DNA of 64,000 bases from an uncultured Oscillospiraceae bacterium (GCA_910578735.1 CAJTSQ010000006.1:34067-98066); one strand, 5' to 3'. Shown: positions 1-8,681, counted from the stretch's first letter. The notes: generated from the letters alone by a model not told the origin. Made by a program: numbers and translations.

Positions 1-885
1 CACCTCGCCGGAGTGTACCACCACATCAACCCCGTACACGTCATTGGTCAGGGTGGAAAAATCCACATCCTCCGGGCTGATAAAAGAGGAGATGTGCTGC
101 CCGATCAGCTCATACTCGTACATCAAAAAGAAGTAGCGGGCCACACTGTTGGTCTGTATAATCATGCCCTGATGGTCCAAAAAGACCACCCCGTGGTTCA
201 TCGTGTTAATCAGCGTGTCGATATGCTTCTCCTGGATGCGGCACCTGATGGTCTGGTGATAAACCGTGACCTCCTTGCCGATGCTGCCCGCCACCGAGGT
301 GAGCAGCGACAGCAGCATCGGCGTCTCCTGAGCGCACATGGACAGCACGCCGATCACAGCCACCAGCTCGTATTTGTGGTCGAAAACCGGGGCCGCGTAG
401 CTGATAAAGGGGCAGAGATTGTCGTGGTAGTGCTCATTTTGACGGATGCAGACGGGCTCCCGGATATAGAGGGCGGTGCCGATGGCGTTTGTCCCCGCCG
501 TCTCCTCCCGGAGGGTGCAGTTCTCCCGCAGGCCCGCCTGGGCCAGCTGCTGCAAGTCCTGTTCCCGCCCGTAGCGGCTGATGATCTGTCCGTCCGGGTC
601 GGTGAGCAGCAGGACCATGGAGGAAAAATCATTGCTGGTATACAGGTCCTCCATGCATCGGAAAATATAGTCAAACAGGATCGGCCGCCGCTCGGCCACA
701 CAGGCCGCCGGATGCCGGCCCTTTTCCGCCCGGGTAAAATCCGCCTGGCGGGGCGAAAGCTTTTTCTTCCAGCTTCTCAGCCAGGATTTTGCCACCGTCT
801 CCCGCACCTGGCTCAGATCGGAGGCGGGATTTTGGAAAAAGGCGGCGCGGGTGGCCGCAATCTGTTTCTGGTCCTGTTTTCTCAT
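1..885 (-). CDS. Sigma-54-dependent activator, N-terminal part (cut by window edge)
   Basis: The reading frame is open from an ATG at 885 to the left edge, giving 295 residues; the AAA+ and Fis-type DNA-binding parts would lie outside the window. Residues about 60-200 read as an AcoR-type GAF sensor (TNAIGTAL, then EHYHDNLCPFISYAAPVFDHK). A PAS-like segment follows (DTLINTMNHGVVFLDHQG). This architecture is known from sigma-54 enhancer-binding proteins that sense small molecules. A GGAGGG ribosome site precedes the ATG. The gene is divergent from two transcription units that both carry perfect -24/-12 promoters, so it is probably their activator. The class is confident although the catalytic AAA+ domain is not visible; the ligand is unknown. 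Confidence 0.8.
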   Translation of the reverse strand, partial: MRKQDQKQIAATRAAFFQNPASDLSQVRETVAKSWLRSWKKKLSPRQADFTRAEKGRHPAACVAERRPILFDYIFRCMEDLYTSNDFSSMVLLLTDPDGQIISRYGREQDLQQLAQAGLRENCTLREETAGTNAIGTALYIREPVCIRQNEHYHDNLCPFISYAAPVFDHKYELVAVIGVLSMCAQETPMLLSLLTSVAGSIGKEVTVYHQTIRCRIQEKHIDTLINTMNHGVVFLDHQGMIIQTNSVARYFFLMYEYELIGQHISSFISPEDVDFSTLTNDVYGVDVVVHSGEV

Positions 886-918
886 CAGAGCACTCCCTCC
901 CCAGGCCCTTTTGGGCCC

Positions 919-969
919 TGTGACCCGATTATAGCATAGTCACAATAATGTGTCAAATTGAGTCAAATT
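919..969. promoter_or_regulatory. Candidate activator binding sites upstream of the first sigma-54 promoter
   Basis: An inverted repeat TGTGAC (919-924) / GTCACA (939-944) is followed by TGTGTCAAA (949-957). GTCAAATT occurs twice exactly one helical turn apart (952-959 and 962-969). The TGTGTCAAA box ends 98 bp before the -24 element at 1055. A matching box sits 99 bp before the second sigma-54 promoter, which suggests upstream activating sites for the divergent activator. They also lie just ahead of the activator gene itself, so autoregulation is possible. Confidence 0.55.
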
Positions 970-1054
970 TCGGAGAGTGTGCCGTGCATGTCACAGTACC
1001 CCGGGCGGGCCGGCACATCCGCCGCCGGACGGGGCCGGCGCATGTGCGAAAAGT

Positions 1055-1070
1055 TGGCACGCCGCTTGCT
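1055..1070 (+). promoter_or_regulatory. Sigma-54 (-24/-12) promoter of the hydrolase-MFS unit
   Basis: TGGCAC, 5 bases, TTGCT matches the sigma-54 consensus exactly, with the invariant GG and GC 12 bp apart. The predicted transcript starts near 1082. Any start codon upstream of that is therefore unlikely to be used, and the downstream hydrolase start must be sought after it. Confidence 0.9.
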
Positions 1071-1107
1071 GATACGCTTTGGTATATGCAGGCCAAACGG
1101 CCATCAG

Positions 1108-1148
1108 AAAGGAGGGAGCGCCGGACCGCCTGTCCGGCGAACCGCATG
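1108..1148 (+). promoter_or_regulatory. Ribosome site separated from the start codon by a perfect hairpin
   Basis: A strong AAAGGAGGG (1107-1115) is 30 bases from the best ATG (1146), too far for normal initiation. Between them lies a perfect 8-bp stem, CGCCGGAC (1119-1126) / GTCCGGCG (1132-1139), with a 5-base loop. If folded, it brings the ribosome site to about 9 bases from the ATG. The alternative is initiation at ATG 1173 with a weak GGGAAG. Confidence 0.5.
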
Positions 1149-1901
1149 AACCAAAAATGGGAAGTATGCACCATGATCTTGGGAGGGGGGACGGTGGACA
1201 TTACCGCCATCTCCCGCACCGCTTTTGGGACGACGGTCCACGTCCCCTATGTCAGCCTGGCCGCTACCGACGGCACCCACAAGGTGGTCATCGACACCGG
1301 GGCCAGGGAGGTAGACGTGGTCAAAAAGCCCCACGCCCACCGCTGGCCGGAGGAGGAGATGGAGAACGTCCTGCGGGCGTGCATGGGCTGGTCGCTGGAG
1401 GATGTGGATACCGTCATCAACACCCATCTGCACTACGACCACTGCGGCGGCAATTTTTTCTTCCCCAACGCCAGCTTTTATGTACAGCGCCGGGAGTGGG
1501 AGGCGGCCTGGAATCACTCCCCCTACGAGGCGGCCTACTACGACTGCGGAGATTTCTGCAAAACCCGCATCCCATACTCCCGCTGGCATTTTGTAGACGG
1601 TGAGGAGGAGATCTTCCCCGGCCTGCGGGTCATGCTGGCCCCAGGTCACACCCACGGCTCCCAAATCGTCCTGCTGGACACGCGCGAGGGGGACCTGTGC
1701 TTCCCGGGCGACACCTTCACCTGCGCGTTCAATCTGGAGCACAACATCCAGCCCTTCATCGTCGTGGATGACCGCCGACTCTTCCAGAGCATGGACCTGG
1801 TGCGCCAGGTAGCCCAGCGCATCGTATTCAGCCATGACGACCAGATCAAGACCGGGATGCGGTCTGGGTTTTACGAGGTGCCCGACCCATGGTACACATG
1901 A
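1146..1901 (+). CDS. Metallo-beta-lactamase-fold hydrolase (AHL lactonase-like family)
   Basis: This 251-residue protein has the MBL metal motif T-H-L-H-Y-D-H (His94, His96, Asp98, His99), a later His in PGHTHGS (His168) and Asp189 in PGDT. That is the full di-zinc ligand pattern of the family that includes N-acyl-homoserine lactonases and other lactone or thioester hydrolases. There is no signal peptide, so it is cytosolic. The start at 1146 was chosen because it lies downstream of the sigma-54 start point; 1173 is an alternative. It overlaps the MFS gene. Being co-regulated with acyl-CoA enzymes, it may hydrolyse an ester, lactone or thioester of the same substrate; that is inference. Confidence 0.8.
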   Translation: MNQKWEVCTMILGGGTVDITAISRTAFGTTVHVPYVSLAATDGTHKVVIDTGAREVDVVKKPHAHRWPEEEMENVLRACMGWSLEDVDTVINTHLHYDHCGGNFFFPNASFYVQRREWEAAWNHSPYEAAYYDCGDFCKTRIPYSRWHFVDGEEEIFPGLRVMLAPGHTHGSQIVLLDTREGDLCFPGDTFTCAFNLEHNIQPFIVVDDRRLFQSMDLVRQVAQRIVFSHDDQIKTGMRSGFYEVPDPWYT

Positions 1902-3067
1902 AAACGATCGCCCGCCTGAGTGCCATCTATTCCCTCATCTTCCTGAGCAACGGCACTCTGCTGCTGTCCCCCGCCATTGATACGATGGTTCAGGCCTTTC
2001 CCCAAGAGCCCTACAGCAAAATCCTGCTGCTGTACACCCTGCCCTCCCTGGTAGCACTGCCCTTCGCCCTCCTGTCCGCATTAATCATGGGCAAAAAGCT
2101 CCCCTACCGCACCGTCCTTTTGATTGTTGTCCCCCTCTATATGGTCACCGGAATCCTCCCCTTCTTTTTCAAATCACTGAATGCCGCCCTGCTCTGCCGG
2201 GCTGGTTTCGGGGTGTGTATTGGGATGCTGGCCCCCCAGGGCAACGCGCTTATCCTGCGCACCTTCTCCGGGGAGGAGCGCTACCGCTTCCTGGGGTACA
2301 GCAGCGTGATGATTGGCCTGGCCGGCGTGGTGTTCCAGTTTCTGTCCGGGTTCCTGTGTACCGTGGGCTGGAACTTCGTGTTCCTGGGGCACCTGGTGGC
2401 CATCGTTCCTCTGCTTCTCATTTTCTTCTTTCTGGAGGAACCCGCCGTCTCCACAGAGCAGGACCAGGTCCGGCCGTCCGGACGGGGCGGCATCCTCCGG
2501 CCCGGAGTCGTGCCGCTGTTCGGGCTGGTCTGTATCCTGTACACCTGCAGTCAGACCAAGATGCTCACCCTGTCCTCCATCGTAACCTCCGAGGGGATGG
2601 GGGACTCGGTCACCAGCGCCAGTATTCTGTCTATGGCCACGGTGGGCGCCATCGCGGGGGGACTGATTTTCCCTTACTTCTGCAAGCTGGTCCCCCGATA
2701 CCGCACCGCCCTCCTGATCGCGGTCCTCTCCGCCTCCACTCTCTGCAATCTCATCAACAGCCCTGTGATCATCGCCGCCGGCTACGGGATCGGCACCATG
2801 GCCTTTATGATGAATCTGAGCCTGATGACCGTCCGGGCCTCCCGCCTCTTCCCCGGCGCCGAGGCCAGCAAGGCCACCACCGTGATCCAGTTTGCCGACA
2901 AAGGCGGTGTGTTCCTGTCCACCTACTACACCACCGCCATCAAATGGACGGCGGAGCAGTTCCACTGGTCCATCTCCCCCTATAAGGCGCCGGTAGCGGC
3001 CTGTGTCCTGGTATACGCCCTGGCTGCACTGTACGACGGAAAAAAATACGGCCCGGATGTGTCTTGA
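1889..3067 (+). CDS. Major facilitator superfamily transporter
   Basis: This is a 392-residue, very hydrophobic protein with about 12 membrane segments and the short loops and central hydrophilic linker (about residues 185-205) typical of MFS carriers. The chosen ATG at 1889 has GAGGTG 8 bases upstream and overlaps the hydrolase end by 13 bases; a second ATG at 1898 overlaps as ATGA. It is probably translationally coupled to the hydrolase and expressed from the sigma-54 promoter at 1055. Its substrate cannot be read from the sequence. It may import or export the compound handled by the acyl-CoA genes that follow. Confidence 0.85.
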   Translation: MVHMKTIARLSAIYSLIFLSNGTLLLSPAIDTMVQAFPQEPYSKILLLYTLPSLVALPFALLSALIMGKKLPYRTVLLIVVPLYMVTGILPFFFKSLNAALLCRAGFGVCIGMLAPQGNALILRTFSGEERYRFLGYSSVMIGLAGVVFQFLSGFLCTVGWNFVFLGHLVAIVPLLLIFFFLEEPAVSTEQDQVRPSGRGGILRPGVVPLFGLVCILYTCSQTKMLTLSSIVTSEGMGDSVTSASILSMATVGAIAGGLIFPYFCKLVPRYRTALLIAVLSASTLCNLINSPVIIAAGYGIGTMAFMMNLSLMTVRASRLFPGAEASKATTVIQFADKGGVFLSTYYTTAIKWTAEQFHWSISPYKAPVAACVLVYALAALYDGKKYGPDVS

Positions 3068-3118
3068 TGTGTCAATCAGTGCCGCGATGTGACACATTTT
3101 ATACTACAAATTGACACA
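3068..3118. promoter_or_regulatory. Candidate activator binding sites upstream of the second sigma-54 promoter
   Basis: TGTGTCAAT (3068-3076) and its inverted copy ATTGACACA (3110-3118) flank a small palindrome ATGTGACACAT (3087-3097). The same TGTGTCAA(A/T) box occurs at 949-957. The last box ends 99 bp before the -24 element at 3217. The remainder of the 276-base gap before the acyl-CoA dehydrogenase holds the promoter and a leader with no other clear signal. Confidence 0.55.
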
Positions 3119-3216
3119 ATATGCGGCGTCAGCTCGGGGAAACCCAGGCACAGGACCTGTACAAAAGCCGGACATCATCCTAAGTCCTCCCGGCCCGCTC
3201 CCCTCGGCGGAGAAGT

Positions 3217-3232
3217 TGGCACAGAGCTTGCT
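3217..3232 (+). promoter_or_regulatory. Sigma-54 (-24/-12) promoter of the acyl-CoA dehydrogenase operon
   Basis: TGGCAC, 5 bases (AGAGC), TTGCT is an exact consensus and nearly identical to the one at 1055. Transcription would start near 3244, leaving a leader of about 100 bases before the ATG at 3344. Confidence 0.9.
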
Positions 3233-3343
3233 TATATCATTAGGCACAGGCGCTTGCAGTGCGCTGTCCTGACACAGCAGGCCGCTGGCACAGCAGAGAA
3301 CCGGGACAGACGCAGCGAAATCTGGAGATAGGAGATTTTCTTT

Positions 3344-4486
3344 ATGAGTACGTTCGTTTTAAATGAAGACCGCCTGACCCTGCAGAAGGTGACACGGGAA
3401 TTTGTCCAGCGATATGTCCGCCCCGTGGCCGCCGAGTGGGACGAGAAGGGGGAAACGCCTCTGGAGCTGTACCGGCTGGCGGTTCAGCACGGCTTCGCCA
3501 CCTTCGCCTGGCCCAAGGAGGTAGGCGGTCTGGGGCTCCCCTTCTTGTATCAGGTCGTAATCACCGAGGAGCTGAGCAAGGGGGATGTGGGCATTGCCAA
3601 CACACTGGGCGCCACCTCTTTCGCCGGCCGCCCGGTCCTGGACTCCGGGACAGATGCCCAGAAGCAGTTTATCGCCGACATAATCCTGAAGCAGGGCGGT
3701 ATGGGCTCCTTCGCCCTCACCGAGCCCAACGCCGGCTCCGACGCCTCAAAAATCCGCACCACCGCCGTCAAGAGCGGTGATGAGTACATTCTGAACGGCC
3801 GCAAGTGCTTTATCACAAACGCGCCCAACGCCCAATTCTTTGTACTCTTTGCCAAGACCGCCCCCGAGCGGGGCCACCGCGGCATCTCCGCCTTCCTGGT
3901 GGAGCGTGACCGGCCCGGCGTCTCCACAGGCAAGCACGAGAACAAGATGGGCTTCCGCCTGGCCACCGCCGGCGATGTGGTGCTGGAGGATGTCCACGTC
4001 CCCGCAGAAAACCTGATCGGGGTGGAGAACAAGGGCTACGGCCTGGCCATGAAGATTCTGGACTACTCTCGGATCGGCGTAGCCGCCGAAGCCGTAGGGG
4101 TGGCCCAGCGGGCCCTGGACCTGGCCGTCGAATACGCCAAAGGCCGAACCACCTTCGGGCAGCCCATCGCCCGGCACCAGGGCATCGCCTTCAAGCTGGC
4201 CGATATCGAGATGCGCATCCAGGCCGCCCGTTCCCTGGCCTATCAGGCCGCCGAGCTGGCCGACGCCGGGGCCGCCGGCTTTGGCAAGATCAGCTCCTGC
4301 GCCAAGGCCTTTGCCTCAGAGACCGCCGAGTTCGCCACCCGGGAGGCGGTGCAGATTTTTGGCGGCTACGGGTATATGAAGGACTACGAGGTGGAAAAGC
4401 TCTTTCGAGATGCCAAACTGCTCTCCATCTTTGAGGGTACCAACGAAATCCAGCGCGTCATTACCAGCAGCTACCTGCTGAAGTGA
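3344..4486 (+). CDS. Acyl-CoA dehydrogenase
   Basis: This 380-residue protein has the usual length and layout of the family: helical N-terminus, central beta domain with the flavin/substrate signature FALTEPNAGSDAS, and a C-terminal helical domain ending in SIFEGTNEIQRV. Glu364 there is the expected catalytic base. It oxidises acyl-CoA to 2-enoyl-CoA, or runs in reverse in anaerobes, passing electrons to Etf. The next two genes are EtfB and EtfA and then an enoyl-CoA hydratase, so this is a complete FAD enzyme/Etf module under sigma-54 control. The acyl substrate is unknown and no CoA ligase or CoA transferase is present nearby. Confidence 0.95.
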   Translation: MSTFVLNEDRLTLQKVTREFVQRYVRPVAAEWDEKGETPLELYRLAVQHGFATFAWPKEVGGLGLPFLYQVVITEELSKGDVGIANTLGATSFAGRPVLDSGTDAQKQFIADIILKQGGMGSFALTEPNAGSDASKIRTTAVKSGDEYILNGRKCFITNAPNAQFFVLFAKTAPERGHRGISAFLVERDRPGVSTGKHENKMGFRLATAGDVVLEDVHVPAENLIGVENKGYGLAMKILDYSRIGVAAEAVGVAQRALDLAVEYAKGRTTFGQPIARHQGIAFKLADIEMRIQAARSLAYQAAELADAGAAGFGKISSCAKAFASETAEFATREAVQIFGGYGYMKDYEVEKLFRDAKLLSIFEGTNEIQRVITSSYLLK

Positions 4487-4518
4487 GCGCGAGACAATAT
4501 AGAGCGAGGGAAAGCGGT

Positions 4519-5313
4519 ATGTTAAATATTTTAGTATGTGTCAAACAGGTGCCGGACACCACAGTCATTAAAATCGATCCGGTTACCAAAACCCTGATCC
4601 GCACCGGCGTGCCCAGCATCGTCAACCCCTTCGACGCCTATGCTCTGGAGCAGGCCGTCCGCCTGAAGGAGGCCTGCGGGGGTACTGTCACCGTCGTCTC
4701 CATGGGCCCGCCCCAGGCGAAGGAGGCTCTGAAGGAGTGTCTGTCCAAGGGGGCGGACCGGGCTTTTCTGATGACCGACCGGGCCGTGGGCGGCTCCGAC
4801 ACCCTGGCCACCAGCTACATTCTCTCCTGCGTCTACCGGAAGCTGGGCCCCTTTGACGCGGTGTTCTGCGGCAAACAGGCCATCGACGGGGACACCGGCC
4901 AGGTGGGCCCCGAGATGGCCGAGCACCTGGGCATCCCCCAGGTCACCTATGCCGTCTCGGTGGAGTACGACGGCGGCGAGCTGAAGGTCCGCCGGGAGGT
5001 GGACGACGGCTGGGACGTGATCGGGATTCCCACGCCCGCCATCATCACCGTCAACAAAACGGACGAGCTTCCCCGAATGGCTACTCTGAGCAGCGCGCTG
5101 GAGGCCAACCGGGCCGATATCGAGGAGATCCACTGCGCTGACGTAGCCGACATGGATATGGACCGGGTGGGCCTGAAGGGCTCCGCCACCAAGGTCATCA
5201 AAACCTTCACGCCTGACCGCACCAAGCAGGGCGTGAAGCTGGAGGGCAAGGCCGCCGGAGACGCGGCAAAGGAATTGGTAGCGCTGCTGGCTGACAAGCA
5301 GCTGATCTCATAA
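4519..5313 (+). CDS. etfB: Electron transfer flavoprotein, beta subunit
   Basis: This 264-residue protein starts MLNILVCVKQVPDT, the characteristic EtfB N-terminus. The conserved AMP/flavin-binding region (CGKQAIDGDTGQVGPEMAEHL) lies in the middle. The start at 4519 was preferred to an upstream frame start because it begins at the conserved N-terminus and follows GAGGGAAAG. It forms a heterodimer with the next gene product and shuttles electrons to or from the acyl-CoA dehydrogenase. Whether the pair is electron-bifurcating cannot be settled by eye. Confidence 0.95.
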   Translation: MLNILVCVKQVPDTTVIKIDPVTKTLIRTGVPSIVNPFDAYALEQAVRLKEACGGTVTVVSMGPPQAKEALKECLSKGADRAFLMTDRAVGGSDTLATSYILSCVYRKLGPFDAVFCGKQAIDGDTGQVGPEMAEHLGIPQVTYAVSVEYDGGELKVRREVDDGWDVIGIPTPAIITVNKTDELPRMATLSSALEANRADIEEIHCADVADMDMDRVGLKGSATKVIKTFTPDRTKQGVKLEGKAAGDAAKELVALLADKQLIS

Positions 5314-5324
5314 GGGTGGTTTAG

Positions 5325-6335
5325 ATGAAAGAGTTTCAAGCGTATCAAGATATCTGGGTCTATTTAGAGACCAAGGACGGCGAACTGCGGAACGTGGGTC
5401 TGGAGCTGCTCAACCCCGGCCGCAGGCTGGCCGATGCCACCGGCGAGAAGCTGGTAGGCGTCCTCATCGGCGACGGGGTGGCCGCCCTGGCCAACACCGT
5501 CATTGCCCACGGGGCGGACCGCGTCATCGTGGTGGACGACCCCGCCTACGGCTGGTACGAGACCGAGCGCTACACCAGCGCCCTGGAGGAGCTGGTTGCC
5601 AGGCATAAGCCCTCCGCCCTGCTGATCGGCGCTACCAACAACGGCCGGGACATGGGGCCCCGCCTGTCCTGCCGGCTGCGCACCGGCCTGACCGCCGACT
5701 GCACCGAGCTGGGGCTGGACGAGGAGACAGGCCATGTGGCCTGGACCCGCCCCGCCTTTGGCGGCAACCTGATGGCCACCATTCTCTGTCCCGATACCCG
5801 CCCGCAGATCGGCACGGTCCGGCCCGGCGTGTTCAAAAAGCGTCCCGCCGACCCCAGCCGCAAAGGGCAGATTCTGGCAGAGACCCTCACCCCGGCCGCT
5901 CCCATGTCCCGCCTGCTGGAGGTCCTGAAGAAGGACATGCGCGAGGTGGTGGACCTGGAGAACGCGGAGGTCATCGTGTCCGGCGGCTTCGGCCTGAGAG
6001 CGCCGGAGAATTTCAGCTACATCCGGGACCTGGCAGCGGTCCTGGGGGGACAGGTGGGTTCCTCCCGTGCCGCAGTAGACGCCGGCTGGATCCCCCAGGC
6101 CCACCAGGTGGGCCAGACGGGCAAGACGGTCGCCCCCAAAATTTACATCGCCTGCGGTATTTCCGGCGCCATCCAGCACCTGGCTGGCATGTCCGGTTCT
6201 GATACGATCATCGCCATCAACAAGGACCCGGAGGCCCCCATCTTCGATGTGGCGGATTACGGGATCGTAGGGGACTTGTTCGAGGTGATCCCGGCGCTGA
6301 TCCAGGAGCTTCAGGAATACCGAAAGAGACAGTGA
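5325..6335 (+). CDS. etfA: Electron transfer flavoprotein, alpha subunit
   Basis: This 336-residue protein has the EtfA C-terminal FAD-binding signature (GSSRAAVDAGW, then QVGQTGKTVAPKIYIACGISG and ending INKDPEAPIFDVADYGIVGD). It has no N-terminal ferredoxin extension, unlike some bifurcating relatives. It starts 11 bases after etfB and is clearly in the same operon. Confidence 0.95.
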   Translation: MKEFQAYQDIWVYLETKDGELRNVGLELLNPGRRLADATGEKLVGVLIGDGVAALANTVIAHGADRVIVVDDPAYGWYETERYTSALEELVARHKPSALLIGATNNGRDMGPRLSCRLRTGLTADCTELGLDEETGHVAWTRPAFGGNLMATILCPDTRPQIGTVRPGVFKKRPADPSRKGQILAETLTPAAPMSRLLEVLKKDMREVVDLENAEVIVSGGFGLRAPENFSYIRDLAAVLGGQVGSSRAAVDAGWIPQAHQVGQTGKTVAPKIYIACGISGAIQHLAGMSGSDTIIAINKDPEAPIFDVADYGIVGDLFEVIPALIQELQEYRKRQ

Positions 6336-6366
6336 ACCACATAAGACAGGAGGGAGTAATTGAGAC

Positions 6367-7188
6367 ATGAGTGAACAGCAAGCATTGCTCTATGAGCAGG
6401 TCGGGAAGGTGGTCAAGCTGACCATTAACCGCCCGGAAAAGCGCAACGCCATGAATCACGCGGTGATGCAGGGCCTGCACGACGCCTTTGACCGGATTGC
6501 CGAAGACGACAGCGTCAGCGTGGTTGTCATTGGCGGCGCGGGAGAGAAGGCCTTCACCGCCGGCTTCGACCTGAAGGAGGCCGCCGGCAACAACATCACC
6601 GATGTGATGGAGCGCCGGAAGGACACCCGGGGGGAGAACGCGCTGTGGCTGAAGATGTGGAACCTGCACAAGCCCATCCTCACCATGATCCATGGCTACA
6701 CCATCGGCGGCGGCATCACCATCGCCATGCTCAGCGACATGGTCTTCGCGGCCAGCGAAGGGCTGAAGCTGGGCAACCCGGAGGTGTCCCTGGGCTACAT
6801 CTCCAGCTTTCCCCTATCCCCCTACAAGCTGCACTTCAACAAGGCCAGGGAGCTGTGCCTTCTGGGCGACTTCTGCGACGCCCAGGACCTGAAGGAGGCC
6901 GGCCTGGTCAACCGCATCTTCCCCTATGAGAAGCTGGAGGAGGAGACCATGAAAATCGCCCAGCGGATCGCCAAGACCCCACTGTTCAGTCTGTCCATGA
7001 TGAAGCAGGAGATGAACAAGGTCTATGAGCAGATGGGCTTCTTCAATACGGTGGACTACGCCGCCGAGATGTTCAACCTGTGCCGCCAGCATATGAACAT
7101 GGCCACCACCTTCTCCCAGGACATTAACGAGAAGGGCCTGCGCCACACCATTGAGACAAAATATGACTACGTGAGCCAGGAGCACTGA
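6367..7188 (+). CDS. Enoyl-CoA hydratase/isomerase family protein
   Basis: The 273-residue crotonase-fold protein carries the two oxyanion-hole segments (KAFTAGFDLKEA and IGGGITIAM) and the catalytic-region NPEVSLGY with a conserved Glu. Members hydrate or isomerise enoyl-CoA, or act as crotonobetainyl-CoA hydratases. Together with the dehydrogenase and Etf it could form a short beta-oxidation or reverse (enoyl reduction) path. A GGAGG-like site precedes the ATG by about 10 bases. Confidence 0.9.
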   Translation: MSEQQALLYEQVGKVVKLTINRPEKRNAMNHAVMQGLHDAFDRIAEDDSVSVVVIGGAGEKAFTAGFDLKEAAGNNITDVMERRKDTRGENALWLKMWNLHKPILTMIHGYTIGGGITIAMLSDMVFAASEGLKLGNPEVSLGYISSFPLSPYKLHFNKARELCLLGDFCDAQDLKEAGLVNRIFPYEKLEEETMKIAQRIAKTPLFSLSMMKQEMNKVYEQMGFFNTVDYAAEMFNLCRQHMNMATTFSQDINEKGLRHTIETKYDYVSQEH

Positions 7189-7238
7189 ACTGCTATCCTG
7201 TAAAAACGTGGGAAGCCACACTTTAGAGGGGAGAATAT

Positions 7239-8630
7239 ATGAATACTGTTATCATTGTTGTAATCATGGTAATTTATATGGCTGCAATGCTTTATATCGG
7301 CTGGCGTGGGAGTAAATATTCCGATAACCTCACCGACTTTCTTACTGCCGGGAAGCAAGGAAAACTTTATATGGTGGCTGGTTCCTTTTTGGGCGCTCAT
7401 GTGGGAACCGGAATTGTCGTAGGTGGTGCAACAAACGGCGCCAAATATGGCTTGGGCGCCGGCTGGTATGGAATCGGTGCAGCACTGTCCTTCATTCTCT
7501 TTGGCATTTTCTGCGCCAAATGGGCCTATAATAACAATTACCTGACCATTCCGGCCTATTTTCGGGACCGGTATCAAACGGCAGGCAAGGGAATTACCCT
7601 GGTTTGGTCGGTTTTGTCCGTAGTTGTAGCACTGTCTACTCTGTCTGGACAGGTAATTGCAGGCAAAAATCTGTTTATGTATATGGGGATTGAACCGCTG
7701 ATCGGTTGTATTCTCTCAATGGTAATCATTTATCTCTATTGCTCTGCCGCAGGCATGTGGGGAGTTATGATGACAGATTTCTGGCAGTGTGTCGTTATTC
7801 TGGTGGGACTCGTGTTTGCAATCTTTGCCGTGTTTGCAAAAGGCGGAACGGAGACTATCGCTACTCTGGCCCCCTCTTACTTTGAATTAGTGCCCTTCGA
7901 TACTAAAACACTGCTCCTGATGGTCCTGCCCACTGCTGTATATGGTCTGACAGGCGGGGCCAATATGCAGCGCACCGCTTCTGCAGACAGTCTTAAAACC
8001 GCAACCCGTGCGCCAATCATAGGCGGCATCCTGGTGGCTGTCTTTACATTCCTGCCTGTTACTTTGGGCATGTATGGTATGGCAGCCTATGAAAACGCTG
8101 ATAGCAGCACCATTATCTACCAAGTTATCGTAACGGAGTTGGGGCCCATCATGTCGGGCTTAATGCTCGCTGCCATTGTAGCCGCAGTCATGTCGACCTG
8201 TGATACCACCATCATGACCATCGTGACAAGTGTTATCTATGATGCATATGGAAATGTAATTGCCCCCCACTTTAATCTGTCGAAAGACGAGCGTGCTATG
8301 AAGCGCGCCTCCAATGTCCTCACCATTGCGCTCTGCGTAATCGCGGTCTTCGGTGCGTTTGTGTCCAATGATATTATTTCTATGTTGGCAACCGGTTACA
8401 CAATGTTTGCTGCCGGCGGCTTGGTTCCATATGTCTTCGCCCGCCTCTGGAAAAAGGGAACCTCTGCCGCTGCTGTATCCTCCATGATCGTTGGCATGGC
8501 CGTTGCCTTAGCCAACAGCCTAGGCATCATCCATCTCGTTACCGGTCTGTTGTGTGTCATTCCGGCTTCTATCGTTTATGTGCTCGTAACATTGCTCACG
8601 CAGAAGAAAGAAGCCCTTCCCGTTGAATAA
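7239..8630 (+). CDS. Sodium:solute symporter family transporter
   Basis: This 463-residue protein has about 13 membrane helices and the SSF pattern: N-terminal YIGWRGSKYSDNLTDFLTAGK, GSFLGAHVGTGIVVGG, and a central GANMQRTASADS region. It should couple sodium to uptake of an organic solute, probably the substrate of the operon. Its codon use is visibly more AT-rich than that of its neighbours (many TTT, ATT and AAT codons), so it may have joined the operon separately. A strong terminator follows. Confidence 0.88.
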   Translation: MNTVIIVVIMVIYMAAMLYIGWRGSKYSDNLTDFLTAGKQGKLYMVAGSFLGAHVGTGIVVGGATNGAKYGLGAGWYGIGAALSFILFGIFCAKWAYNNNYLTIPAYFRDRYQTAGKGITLVWSVLSVVVALSTLSGQVIAGKNLFMYMGIEPLIGCILSMVIIYLYCSAAGMWGVMMTDFWQCVVILVGLVFAIFAVFAKGGTETIATLAPSYFELVPFDTKTLLLMVLPTAVYGLTGGANMQRTASADSLKTATRAPIIGGILVAVFTFLPVTLGMYGMAAYENADSSTIIYQVIVTELGPIMSGLMLAAIVAAVMSTCDTTIMTIVTSVIYDAYGNVIAPHFNLSKDERAMKRASNVLTIALCVIAVFGAFVSNDIISMLATGYTMFAAGGLVPYVFARLWKKGTSAAAVSSMIVGMAVALANSLGIIHLVTGLLCVIPASIVYVLVTLLTQKKEALPVE

Positions 8631-8681
8631 AATATCTATGGCTATCTGCTGTAACAAATTATTTGCCACAGAGACAAACAA

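Noticed and set aside
948..1145. N-terminal extension of the MBL hydrolase frame
   Set aside because: The frame is open upstream, but most of it lies before the sigma-54 transcription start and over the control sites, so it cannot be translated from that promoter.
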